Shown here: positions 33,889 to 44,082 of the stretch, piece by piece
Layout of the letters: each line of letters starts with the position of its first letter
Position numbering within the stretch: the stretch's first letter is position 1
DNA from: Hysterangium stoloniferum
Lineage: Eukaryota > Basidiomycota > Agaricomycetes > Hysterangiales > Hysterangiaceae
Length of the DNA stretch: 64,000 bases
Reading direction: 5' to 3'
Assembly (NCBI GenBank): GCA_015178975.1
Contig: WHVD01000167.1
Coordinates: forward strand, 62,001-126,000
Position numbers and translations under genes: made by a program
Notes under the pieces: generated by a model
Seen by the model: the letters and a program-made list of their open reading frames with translations, nothing else
Told to the model about the DNA's origin: nothing
Database searches by the model: none

Positions 33889-36800
33889 CACTGGAGGCAC
33901 CCCAAGATTTTTGGAGTTGCAAAACCTTCAAAAAATCTTGCTATTTGGCCAAATTTGCTAAGCATTCTTTGAACTGAAAAACTGTTTGAAAATCTTGAGT
34001 TTTAGTAGGTTTTTCTGAGGACAGAAATTGTATCTGAAAACCCTAAAGATGTTGATCAGGAAATTCTAAGGAAACATTGTTGGAAATAGCCTATTTTCTG
34101 TGGATTTTCTAAATGGGGAAATTCTTAAAAAACCCTGGGTTTTGTTAGGTTTTTCCACCCAACAGAATTCTATGAAAATTGTAATAATTTGCCTAGAGAA
34201 ATCAATTGAAAACAACATATTTCTGCTCAATTTTTCTGCTCAGGGAATTGGGTGAAAACTATAATTTTTTACCAGGAAAATCTTGTGCCAAGACAATGTT
34301 TTGTTAATGTTTTGTCAAGGGGAAAACCCATAATGAAATTGACAATTTAATTATATGGGAAATCATTGAATAATGATAGATTTCAATAAGATTTTCCTTG
34401 GCCACAAACACTATGGAAATTCAAAAAATGTGTTGGTGAAATCTTGAAGAAATTAACAATTTCACATGAGTTTCTTAAAGGTTTTTCAAGATGAGAAACC
34501 GTGAACTGATTTTTCCTGATTGAGCATGATTCACAATTGTTTGGAATAGTACAGTGGGATTTACAAATATTTAAGAGGATTGTTTTAGATTCAGGTAGAT
34601 TCTTTTAGATTCAGATAGATTCTTTGAGATTCAGATAGATTCTTTGAGATTCAGATAGATTCTTTTAGATTCAGATAGATTCTTTTAGATTCAGATAGAT
34701 TCTTTTAGATTCAGATAGATTCTTTTAGATTCAGATAGATTCTTTTAGATTCAGATAGATTCTTTTAGATTCAGATAGATTCTTTTAGATTCAGATAGAT
34801 TCTTTTAGATTCAGATAGATTCTTTTAGATTCAGATAGATTCTTTTAGATTCACATAGATTCTTTTAGATTCACATAGATTCTTTTAGATTCTTTTAGAT
34901 TCAGATAGATTCTTTTAGATTCACATCGATTCACATCGATTCACATCGATTCACATCGATTCACATAGATTCACATAGATTCAGATAGATTCAGATAGAT
35001 TCACATAGATTCAGAGAGATTCAGATAGATTCTTTTGGATTCAGATAGATTCTTTTAGATTCACATAGATTCAGATAGATTATTTTAGATTCAGGTAGAT
35101 TCTCTTAGATTCAGATAAATTCTTTGAGATTCAGATAGATTCTTTTAGATTCAGGTAGATTCTTTTAGATTCACATAGATTCAGATAGATTGTTTGAGAT
35201 TCAGATAGATTCTTTTAGATTCTTTTAGATTCACCCTAAACCATAAAAGAATCTATGTGAATCTAAAAGAGTCTATGTGAATCTAAGAGAATCTATGTAT
35301 CTGAATCTATGTGAATCTATGTGAATCTATGTGAATCTATGTGAATCTCAAACAATCTATCTGAATCTATGTGAATCTAAAAGGATCTTTGTGAATCTAT
35401 CTGAATCTAAAAGAATCTATCTGAATCTAAAAGAATCTACCTGAATCTAAAAGAATCTATGTGAATCTAAAAGAATCTATCTGAATCTAAAATAATCTAT
35501 CTGAATGTAAAAGAATCTATCTGAATCTACAAGAATCTACCTGAATCTAAAATAATCTATCTGCATCTATGTGAATCTAAAAGAATCTATCTGAATCTAT
35601 GTGAATCTACAAGAATCTATCTGAATCTATCTGAATCTAAAAGAATCTATGTGAATCTAAAAGAATCTATCTGAATCTATGTGAATCTAAAAGAGTCTAT
35701 CTGAATCTATCTGAATCTATCTGAATCTATCTGAATCTATCTGAATCTAAAAGAATCTATCTGAATCTATCTGAATCTAAAAGAATCTATGTGAATCTAA
35801 AAGAATCTATCTGAATCTATGTGAATCTAAAAGAGTCTATCTGAATCTATCTGAATCTATCTGAATCTATCTGAATCTATCTGAATCTATCTGAATCTAT
35901 CTGAATCTAAAAGAATCTATCTGAATCTATCTGAATCTATCTGAATCTAAAAGAATCTATCTGAATCTATCTGAATCTAAAAGAATCTATCTGAATCTAT
36001 CTGAATCTATCTGAATCTAAAAGAATCTATCTGAATCTATCTGAATCTAAAAGAATCTATCTGAATCTAAAAGAATCTATCTGAATCTAAAAGCATCTAT
36101 CTGAATCTAAAAGAATCTATCTGAATCTAAAAGCATCTATCTGAATCTAAAAGAATCTATCTGAATCTAAAAGAATCTATCTGAATCTCAAAGAATCTAT
36201 CTGAATCTAAAAGAATCTACCTGAATCTAAAACAATCCTCTTAAATATTTGTAAATCCCACTGTACTATTCCAAACAATTGTGAATCATGCTCAATCAGG
36301 AAAAATCAGTTCATGGTTTCTCATCTTGAAAAACCTTTAAGAAACTCATGTGAAATTGTTAATTTCTTCAAGATTTCACCAACACATTTTTTGAATTTCC
36401 ATAGTGTTTGTGGCCAAGGAAAATCTTATTGAAATCTATCATTATTCAATGATTTCCCATATAATTAAATTGTCAATTTCATTATGGGTTTTCCCCTTGA
36501 TGAAACATTAACAAAACATTGTCTTGGCACAAGATTTTCCTGGTAAAAAATTATAGTTTTCACCCAATTCCCTGAGCAGAAAAATTGAGTAGAAATATGT
36601 GGTTTTCAATTGATTTCTCTAGGCAAATTATTACAGTTTTCATAGAATTCTGTTGGGTGGCAAAACCCTAACAAAACCCAGGGTTTTTTAAGAATTTTCC
36701 TATTTAGAAAATCCACAGAAAATAGGCTATTTCCAACAATGTTTCCTTAGAAATTCCTGATCAACATTTTTAGGGTTTTCAGATACAATTTTTGTCCTCA

Positions 36801-36927
36801 GAAAAACCTACTAAAACTCAAGATTTTCAAACAGTTTTTCAGTTCAAAGAATGCTTAGCAAATTTGGCCAAATAGCAAGATTTTCTGAAGGTTTTGCAAC
36901 TCCAAAAATCTTGGGGTGCCTCCAGTG
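33889..36927. mobile_element. CACTA-like palindromic foldback element
   Basis: A 3.04-kb near-perfect inverted repeat. Outer arms (33889-34565 and 36238-36927) start CACTGGAGGCACCCCAAG and end with its complement; both are flanked by the 3-bp duplication AGA (33886-33888, 36928-36930). Termini beginning CACT and a 3-bp duplication are known features of the CACTA/EnSpm superfamily. The interior is two opposed arrays of a GATTC-based 10-bp repeat. It has no coding capacity, so a transposase would have to come from elsewhere. The middle (about 35233) is a short GATTCACCCTAAACC joint. Confidence 0.78.
34566..36237. repeat. 10-bp GATTC minisatellite in head-to-head arrays
   Basis: Left array (34566-35233) repeats AGATTCTTTT and AGATTCAGAT units, with AGATTCACAT variants; the right array (35234-36237) is the reverse complement. 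The unit is almost invariably 10 or 20 bp, near the helical repeat. Array lengths differ (about 670 and 1000 bp), so they expanded or contracted separately after the palindrome formed. Confidence 0.9.
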
Positions 36928-37099
36928 AGATGGCATGAAGGCGTCGTTATGAGGTGACACGGCCCCGTGTCCACATGTGTCCACAAGTTTTGAAAGTCAG
37001 TCCTTTACTCTGTTTCGTACTCGACTGTCGACCTCACACCATCTCCTTGCTGTTGAAGGGACTGATTAAGGTATGTCCACTTCTCTGGTATCGTCTTGC

Positions 37100-38290
37100 T
37101 CAGTGATGCCATCCACATACTGACTTTCACACCTTTGAACTGCTGTGCAGCGCACCCTTGAACTACACTCCTGCTGCACTTTGCGCACTCGCACAGCACG
37201 CCCTTGAACCGCACCCATGCAGTGCGGTTGCATACTCTCAAACCGCGCCCACCACCATGTGTTGTACCCATACGCCGTACCCATACGCCCACACCCCTAC
37301 GTTCGTACCATACGCCCACAAACCGCGCCTTCGTACCGCATTTGTGCACCCATGGGGCGTACTGGCATCCCTGCAGGACGCAGTTGTGCATCCGTGTGTC
37401 CTTGCAGTGTGCTAGTGCACTTGCGCGGCATGTGTGCGCTCCCGTGCAATACACTTGCACACTCACGCAGTAAGTTTGCACACCTGCACAGCGCACTTGC
37501 GCACTCGTGCGGCGTGCTTGCACACCCATGAGCCGCGCGCGCGCACCATATCCATGCGCCACGCACACGTGCACACATCACGTCCATGCACCGCGTGCAT
37601 GCACCACGTCCATGCACCTCCACACACCACGCGCACACGCCATGTCCATGCGCCTCCACACGCTGCGTGCACGAACCACGTCCACGGTCGTGCACACGCA
37701 CCATCACCACGCGTCGTGCGCACGCACCACCTCCACGCGCCTCCACACGCCGCGCGCACGCACCACGTCCACCCGTCATGCGCACGCACCATGTCCATGC
37801 GCATCACGTCCACGCCCCGCGCATCACGTCCGCACCCCACACGTGCGTCCGCACTTTCACGCGTCGCGCGCGCGCACATTCACGTGTCACGCAGTGCACC
37901 GGCATCTTCGAACTACGCCCACGCGCCACACCTGTGCACCTGCGCAATTGCGCCTTCAAACCACGCCCACGCACTGGACCTGCACACACCTGTGTCTTCA
38001 AACCATACCCACGCGCCGCACTTGTGCACTCTCGCGGCATGCTCGCACACTGCATCCAGCTCTCGACCATTTCATTGGCGAGACTGGTGACGCAGTCGTT
38101 TGCATGCTGCCACACCTGCATCCATGCACCGCACCCATATGCTTGTACCCATACACCTGCAGCCATACGCCAGCACCCACACTCCCACACGGTTGCGCCT
38201 ATGTGCTCATGCACTGCACCCAGCTCTCGACTGTTCCATCGGCGAGACTGGTGATGCAGATGTTAGCAAGCTCTTGCAGGCCATAGGTGA
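37100..38290. repeat. CA/CG-rich imperfect minisatellite in Z1
   Basis: Imperfect tandem repeats built from CGCACACGCACCA, GTCCATGCGCC and TCCACACGCCGCG-like pieces. All six frames give low-complexity Cys/His/Thr/Arg-rich ORFs (up to 259 codons), which I treat as by-products. A CAGCTCTCGAC...TTGGCGAGACTGGTGA block occurs at about 38048 and, slightly changed, at 38221. Confidence 0.75.
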
Positions 38291-39684
38291 CGATCCCATA
38301 AGGTGCCCTCTCCTATACCCCCTATACTGCCCCCCTGTTGCGATATCATTGTTCCAGAATGATCTCGCAACATAACAATTGTCCCCCATGTGATGTAATT
38401 TTCGAGGGAGCGTCCGGGGTCAAATGGGAATGTATCCGTCCTTGGCTTGGTCCATCGAGAGGTATCCTTCGCAGTGTGTCCATAACTGCCTTCCATTTGC
38501 AGAAACTTTGTCAGCACCCCCCATTCTGGAACTAGGGGTTTATGTCGACGAATTCCCAGTGGTATCACCATGGGAAAGCTTCTGTTGAGTCCTGCAAGAT
38601 GGGATGGCTTTACCATTGGTGAGTTCTGTTCTGAGCCTTGTCTATTGTCAGAACCATCGTCTGATTTCTGCCCCCCAGTTTCCAACCCTTTACCGCAGTC
38701 CCAATCATTCAAGCTATTAGATGACTTGTTGGAGGGTCCACTCGGCAGAGTAAATGGAATAGGATGGATAAGTGATGGATGGCGAGATTCGTCAGGACAC
38801 TGCGAATCTCCACCTGAGGATGATGGGGAACTGGAGACGACTTTGGCTGTGATCTTTTCTGCAGACACATTTGAGAAAGACGACTGTCCGTTTTTGGCAG
38901 TTGATCTGGCATAGATTCCAGGACATTCTTCGTGAAAGGGACCAGAGGGTGTTTGTGTTGGCTCATCAAACCCATTGAGCAATTCTGCCATCATCTTGTT
39001 ACATCTCTCCAGGTTGCGCATCAATCTTGACCTGAGAGTGAAGTAGGCGAAACACACATTCGAGGGTTTACCGTATATGGATTCCTTCAACATTTGAATG
39101 TATCTGAAATCCGTATCGACCCTTGGCATGATGTGGTTCCCTCCGAGCAATACATGCATAATCTGTAGCAGATCATCATGTACACAAAGCAAATCGGAGA
39201 GCAGAATGAACAGTTCCATCTTGATACCTGCTATTCCCTTTTCTCGGAAGAACATCACTTCGTTTGACCACTTCGGGATCAACTTTGTTACCTTGTCGAG
39301 AGTTCCAGGCTGAGTGAATAAATCGTGTGCTGATATGATGCCATGATACCGACCTAGCCAAACTGCTACTGTTGCAGGCATGGATGGGTATCTAGTCCTG
39401 TAATCCTTCGTGGCAGCAATGACCTTATCCCTTGAAACTCGAGAAGCATAATAGGAGCTCCACTTCACATTGACAGGCTCCGAATAGAGTAATTGACCAT
39501 GATGCTCGAGCATAACTTGTCTCGGCGGGAAGACCAGTGTATCCTTCATGAAGATGCGAGCATTTTGCCTTTCCAAGGGACTCGACTGCTCAAAGTTCGA
39601 GTTACCTTCCATTTGACCAGATTCGCAACGCTCAGCATGCGAGAAGTTCCAGACAGCGTTTTGCGAAGTTGCGAATGTTGACAC
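38263..39684 (-). pseudogene. Gag-like ORF of Z1, 5' end damaged
   Basis: An open frame of about 470 codons with no ATG: the frame opens from a TAA near 39700 and the first possible start is GTG at 39684. It shares with the Z2 ORF at 54792-55955 the blocks FPPRQVMLEHHG, YSEPVNVKW, PATVAVWLGRY and DLFTQPGTL, so it is a family protein rather than chance. No zinc knuckle or protease follows. The last ~50 codons run into the PPT-like CCCCCTATAC direct repeat and are probably not coding. Function within the particle is assumed from position only. Confidence 0.6.
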
Positions 39685-39751
39685 TTCGCAGCTGTGTAGT
39701 TAGAATTTCGTATTGAATATAAAAAGAGATTTTCTTTGTAGGGAAAGAACG

Positions 39752-39769
39752 GACCGGCCCGGATCACCA
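39752..39769 (-). promoter_or_regulatory. Putative primer binding site of Z1
   Basis: One base beyond the LTR end the minus strand reads TGGTGATCCGGGCCGGTC. The TGG start fits the CCA end of a tRNA; Z2 and the LTR at 56803 have close variants. Which tRNA was not identified. Confidence 0.5.
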
Positions 39770-39770
39770 C

Positions 39771-40281
39771 TGTGAAGAGTGGCGGAAGTTCTGACCGTTC
39801 TATATACGAAGAAATGAGTAGAAAGGAAGGATATTGACCTATTCGGTGCAATATAAGAGAAAGTGAGAGAAAGAGCACGAGATGACGAAGGAGTCAACGA
39901 GTACGATGGTTCGAGTGGAGGCCTCGACTATTACAGTTCGAGGCCAGAAGTGTTTAGTAGTTCAGATATTGCTACTTATGTAGTAGCTGACACGTAACCC
40001 AAGAACCACCACTCGTAAGACACAAACTAGGTCTACTACGAGCGGTGATCAGGGTAACATGTCAGCTACTACATAAGTAGCAATATCTGAACTACTAAAC
40101 ACTCCTGGCCTCGAACTGTAATAGTCGAGGCCTCCACTCGAACCATCGTACTCGTTGACTCCTTCGTCATCTCGTGCTCTTTCTCTCACTTTCTCTTATA
40201 TTGCACCGAATAGGTCAATATCCTTCCTTTCTACTCATTTCTTCGTATATAGAATGGTCAGAACTTCTGCCACTCTTCACA
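39771..40281. repeat. Hairpin (palindromic) 5' LTR of Z1
   Basis: Two 230-bp inverted arms (39771-40000 and 40052-40281) around a 51-bp spacer. The left arm is the inner half of the LTR in normal orientation. After CACG the sequence switches to the complementary strand at a TAACCC match, copies back through the spacer and repeats the whole arm inverted. The outer U3 half, including the TGTGAGG terminus, is absent. Confidence 0.88.
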
Positions 40282-40286
40282 ATCTT

Positions 40287-40884
40287 GAATGACTTGAATT
40301 TTAGAGTCGTCCATGTGGAGACCGTCAGGTCCCATCATAAACCCTAAATATTCAACTGTGTCAACATCAAAAGAACATTTTTTACCATTCGCAAAAAGAC
40401 CATGTTTTCGGACTCTTCGGAGAACTTCACGAACGTGTTCGTCATGAAGTGTAGGGTCTTTGGAGAATATGAGGATGTCATCTAAGTACACAATGACAAA
40501 AATGTCGAGGAGGTCAGAAAAAATGTCGTTGATAAAACGTTGAAAGACCGATGGAGCATTGGTGAGGCCGAAAGGCATTACTAACCATTCAAAGGAGCCA
40601 TAGTGAGTGCGAAAAGCCGTTTTCCATTCGTCGCCTTCGGTGATCTGAACCAAATGATAGGCATGTTTGAGATCTATCTTTGTATAGATTTGGGCCTTCC
40701 GAGGGGCATCAAGTAAATCAGAGATTAGTGGTAATGGGTACTTGTCTTCTCGAGTGATCACATTTAGTCCTCGAAAGTCAACGTAAAGTCGAAGGGAACC
40801 GTCTTTTTTCCAAACGAATAGGACAGGGGCTCCATAAGGAGACTTTGAGGGTCGGATAAAACCTATAGCCAAATGTTCGTCCAA
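40287..40884 (-). pseudogene. X1 reverse transcriptase, 5' segment
   Basis: RT blocks [42 protein letters not shown] (first catalytic Asp), [18 protein letters not shown] and YLDDILIFS (catalytic YxDD). It is interrupted at 40282-40286 by Z1 and continues at 32186. A TGA at 40888-40890, in frame with the upstream protease ORF, stands where related elements have Arg (CGA). Confidence 0.93.
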
Positions 40885-40890
40885 GAAATC

Positions 40891-41840
40891 TCAGATAGCC
40901 GATAATTCAGACTGCGAGAGAGGATAAACCGGGCCTAGGGGCAGATGTGAACCATCTTCAATATCAATTTTCAAATCGTAAGGCCTGTGAGGGGCGAGTC
41001 GATCTGCTTTTTGTTTACTGAAGACATCTGCAAATTCATGGTATTTTTTGGGAACACCTTCCAAATCTGCGATCAGTTCGGCCACCGGGGATGCAAAGCA
41101 ACCGGTGACTTCGTCAACTTTAAGATTGACTGTAAATGCTCGGGAGCCATCCAACTTGATGGCTCTCATAAAAGCTGCAGCGTTTATTAGAGAGACGGGT
41201 GGCGGAGAGCTCGGATTTGCCACTGGGGCCGGAGGTGCTGTAGAGGCCATATTTGCTGAAACAGGGGGAAATGTACCAGTCGTATCGGGTGCCGACGGGG
41301 TTTGGAAATGGATACTGCCCAATACCCAATCAATCAACAGATTGTAGCGGGTGAGCCAGTTATGTCCTAGAACCACGGAGCAACTCGGGTCCAACTGTGT
41401 TACAAAAAACATAACTGTCTGAAAGGTTCCACATGGGAACCGAAGTCGGAGTTCACAGGCTTGCGAGATTACGGAGTTTGAGGTACCATCAAAGAGTCGG
41501 AGCGGAATCGGATCTATTGCATAGGTTTTTAACTGATTTTTTTGGGAAAAACTTGTATCTATAAAACAATGGGTTGAACCTGAATCTATGAGGGCTCGAA
41601 AAGTGAGATTCCCGAGAAGTTCCGAAGTAAGGTTTATGAACAAAGAATTAGGATCATACAAGGCGGATGTGTTAAGGTGACAATTTTCCGGTGTGCGAGG
41701 AGATTCAACGCAACTCTCCAAATGCACGGAATCCAGAGAGTTGCTTAATCTTTTTTTGACTCGGCAGCCGGCTTGGCCAGTTGTGAGGTCGTGGCTGTAT
41801 TGGCCGATCGGGCTTTTGTGGCTTTTGGGCATGCAGCGAC
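40891..41840 (-). pseudogene. X1 protease and protease-RT linker
   Basis: Reads on from gag after the TGA at 41841-41843. It contains FRALIDSGSTHCFID (retropepsin Asp-Ser-Gly active site), VVLGHNWLTRYN and, near its end, the EFADVFSKQKADRLAPHRPYD and GPVYPLSQSELSAI blocks that precede RT in chromoviruses. It is closed by the nonsense codon at 40888-40890. Confidence 0.88.
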
Positions 41841-43043
41841 TCAGTGTCCGGGATCTGCGCACAACAAACAAAGGTTGTTGTCCATTCGGCGTTGCTTTTC
41901 CTGTGGTAGGAGCTTGCCATCGGAGCCGAGTTTGCCGGTTAAGTCGGGTTTGTCTTTGTCTTGAGACTTATTCGACTGTTTTCCCTTGCCTTTTTTGTCA
42001 TTAGCCCCTTTGTTTTCGGACTTCTTATCGGAGGTCAAATTGCCACTGTTGTTGGTGTTTTGATTACCAGACTTGTTGGCGTTCTTATTGTCCGACAATT
42101 TCTTGTCCAAAGGGTTTTTGCAACTAATTTCCGAACATCGTTCCCAGTATCGGGCATCTGCGTTTTGGGCTTTCAGACGCATGAGAGGGAGGGTCTTCGG
42201 CTTGCCGGTCTCTCCTTTGGAAACTTCATCTTTGAGGCGAGACAGAAGGCCGGAGTAAAACTGGTAACGGAGGGCCGAATCGCCCCAGTCGCAACGTGCG
42301 GCAAGGTTGTTGAACTGGACGATGTAATCGGTGATGTGCTGAGTGTCTTTCATTTTGAGATTAGAAAGTGCGGTTTCGGCATCGCCAGTTTGATTGTAGG
42401 GACCGAAGTTGGTTTTGAGTTCCTCGACAAAGGCATCCCAATCGTGAAGCCAATTGGGGTCTTCGGAGGTGAGGCCAGAGAATGCGGGTTCAAACCAGGC
42501 TGCTGCGGAATCCTTAAGGTATGAGAGTGTGAAGTTTACCTTTCGGTCATCCGTTGCGAATGCAGCCGGGCAGTCCCGAAAGTTGAATTGACATTGCATA
42601 AGAAATGTCGGCAATTTCTTCAGGTTTGAGCCAGTGAATGGCTCGGGTTTGTTGACTCGGGTTTGCCCAGGTTCCTTTTCCTTGATATTGCTTTTAAGGA
42701 ATTCATTAAGGGATCCTAGAGTACCTGAAAACAATTCCCATGTCTCTTCAGGGTCGAGAGCCAGTTTCTTTTTTGCGGACTTCTTGGAGCCACTAGCCTG
42801 AGGTTGGTCGCCATCCTCGGGTTCGTGTTCCGAAACTGGTTGATTGTTAATCTCCTCAGTTGCTTTGGGATCGGTTGCTTCAGTTACTTCTTCAGCATCG
42901 CCGGTAATCTCCACAAAGCGAGATTCTTTGGAGGTTTCTGGTAGCGGGGTTCTCTGAGTAGCTCGGGCTGTATACAGGAAAGGAGACTTGAGAGTAGAAG
43001 ATTCTGCTTCACCGCTTGGTTTGGCATTTCTTCTCGGAGGCAT
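41841..43043 (-). pseudogene. X1 gag with nonsense codon in the zinc knuckle
   Basis: ATG at 43041-43043, 38 bp from the 5' LTR. About 400 codons with an acidic N-terminus, a retrotransposon gag fold (FLMQCQFNFRDCP, AAWFEPAF, WDAFVEELKTNFG, YIVQFNNLAARCDWG) and a Lys/Asn-rich region. The nucleocapsid knuckle C-x2-C-x4-H-x4-C is cut by TGA (41841-41843) directly after its His; reading through would supply the last Cys. In gag-pol single-ORF elements this stop would abolish pol synthesis. Confidence 0.9.
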
Positions 43044-43068
43044 AATTAAACGGAAAATGTGAGTGTGA

Positions 43069-43079
43069 AATCAGAATAT
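43069..43079 (-). promoter_or_regulatory. Putative self-priming site (PBS) of X1
   Basis: The minus strand reads ATATTCTGATT two bases after the 5' LTR. It is not a TGG-type tRNA site. It is exactly complementary over 11 nt to the LTR bases at 43375-43385, which lie 33 nt after a TATA-like box. Tf1-type elements are known to prime reverse transcription from such an 11-nt foldback of their own RNA 5' end. Confidence 0.6.
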
Positions 43080-43081
43080 AC

Positions 43082-43805
43082 TGTTAAGAACTGAAAACTG
43101 ACTAATGTTGGTGGCCGACAGGGACCAATCGGAAGGACTTGGCTTCAGCTTATGTGCTGTGCCCTCACAAATATCCGTAGGGTGTCCTTAGATTTCGGGC
43201 AGGTGAAGACTTAATCCTAAAGAGCTCTTTTCGGCGAGATACTGATTGGAACCGAAGGACAAGTCGAGCGTCAGGCCAAGGGGTCGGGGCCGAGAGTGGG
43301 TGAGCGCACGCGGAGGCGGATGGGGGGATTCTTAGTATGAGACTATTACAGGCGTATGAGGGTATTCTGAGTCGATATTCTGATTGCCTAGTAACTACAA
43401 CTACAGTGGGTTCATATACAAGTAACAGGCGTCTAGAAAATACTAATGGGGAGAAGGGCGGAAAACAGTATTAACAATAAGCTTGACTAGGAACGGGAAG
43501 TTTATGATTAGTTCGGAGGCCGATGATAACCGAGAGTGGGATTATGATAAAAGGAAATAGTTCAAGGACTACAAATATAGATAGACATATGTGAAACATA
43601 AGGTTGAACGGATCAACATAATAAAGGGGACGTATCAAAAGTTTGACCAGACAATACGAGTTATTTTGATGTGGGTGTAAACGGAGTTTGATCTTTGCGA
43701 AAACATTCGTCAGCTTCGGGGCCGATGGTTTCCGAGATGGTGACTTGAAACATTGATAAGTGGTGACAACCTCGGGACCGATAGGGTTGCGACACGGTTG
43801 TAACA
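43082..43805 (-). repeat. 5' LTR of X1
   Basis: 724 bp. On the minus strand: TGTTACAACC start, TATATGAA at 43418-43411, inferred transcription start AATCAGAATAT at 43385-43375, the conserved GGCTTCAGCTTAT core (complement) near 43140, and the AACA end at 43082. This gives U3 about 420 bp and R-U5 about 304 bp. Confidence 0.9.
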
Positions 43806-44082
43806 GGTATACCAAGTACTAGTTTAGTATATAGGGTTTATAAAATACAGGCAACAAAACCGTTCGGATGAACAAGCTTCATTAATCCTATTATTACATC
43901 ACCATAAATGGACATATGACATCATGGTTATGTAATCAACATTTAGTGATATTAGAGCATCTATCATAATTTATTCAGAATTCTTAGAATTTAATTTGGG
44001 CTAATGCTAAAGGATCTTTTCAAAACAAAGAAACATCCGAATGGTTTTGTTGCCTACTGTACACAGGGTCCACAGAATGTGG

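Larger units (their letters stand above)
32192..40281 (-). mobile_element. Family-Z non-autonomous LTR element Z1, with inverted U5 ends
   Basis: 8.1 kb inserted in X1 RT with exact duplication ATCTT (32187-32191, 40282-40286). The left end is a normal 474-bp LTR; the right end is a 511-bp hairpin LTR, so both outer termini are the same U5 end (TGTGAAGAGTGG and its complement). Inside are a gag-like ORF without ATG, a CA-rich minisatellite, a palindromic foldback element and a short 3' region like that of Z2. No RT, RNase H or integrase was found, so movement must have relied on another element. Confidence 0.85.
27349..43805 (-). mobile_element. Family-X Ty3/Gypsy chromovirus X1, host to nested insertions
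   Basis: Two 724-bp LTRs (27349-28072 and 43082-43805) flanked by exact duplications GGTAT (27344-27348, 43806-43810). Reading on the minus strand: 5' LTR, priming site, gag, protease, RT, RNase H, integrase, chromodomain, then an opposite-strand accessory gene, polypurine tract and 3' LTR. Without Z1 (32192-40281) and a solo LTR (31287-31928) the element is about 7.7 kb. By eye about 30 differences separate the LTRs, nearly all transitions. Confidence 0.93.
25530..44059 (+). mobile_element. Tc1/mariner-type DNA transposon T1, interrupted by nested insertions
   Basis: Terminal inverted repeats of about 210 bp start CAGTAGGCAACAAAACCGTTC (25530) and end with its complement (44059), flanked by TA (25528-25529, 44060-44061). 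Within each arm the outer motif recurs inverted about 210 bp inward. Without the solo LTR 26406-26879 and the large chromovirus X1 insertion, T1 is about 1.6 kb, normal for Tc1 elements. It sits between the antisense gene and the 3' end of pol of Y1. Confidence 0.9.

Noticed and set aside
35233-35246. CACCCTAAACC at the palindrome centre as a telomere seed
   Set aside because: Only one CCCTAA unit is present; a single copy is expected by chance and there is no tandem array.
34566-36237. Regular short repeats that might be read as a CRISPR array
   Set aside because: The repeat is continuous with no unique spacers, has a 10-bp unit, lies in a eukaryotic transposon and forms opposed arrays; it is a minisatellite.
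37434-38286. Long Cys/His/Thr-rich ORFs (up to 259 codons) in the CA-rich block
   Set aside because: Open frames occur in several overlapping registers on both strands because the repeat lacks stops; composition is pure low complexity.
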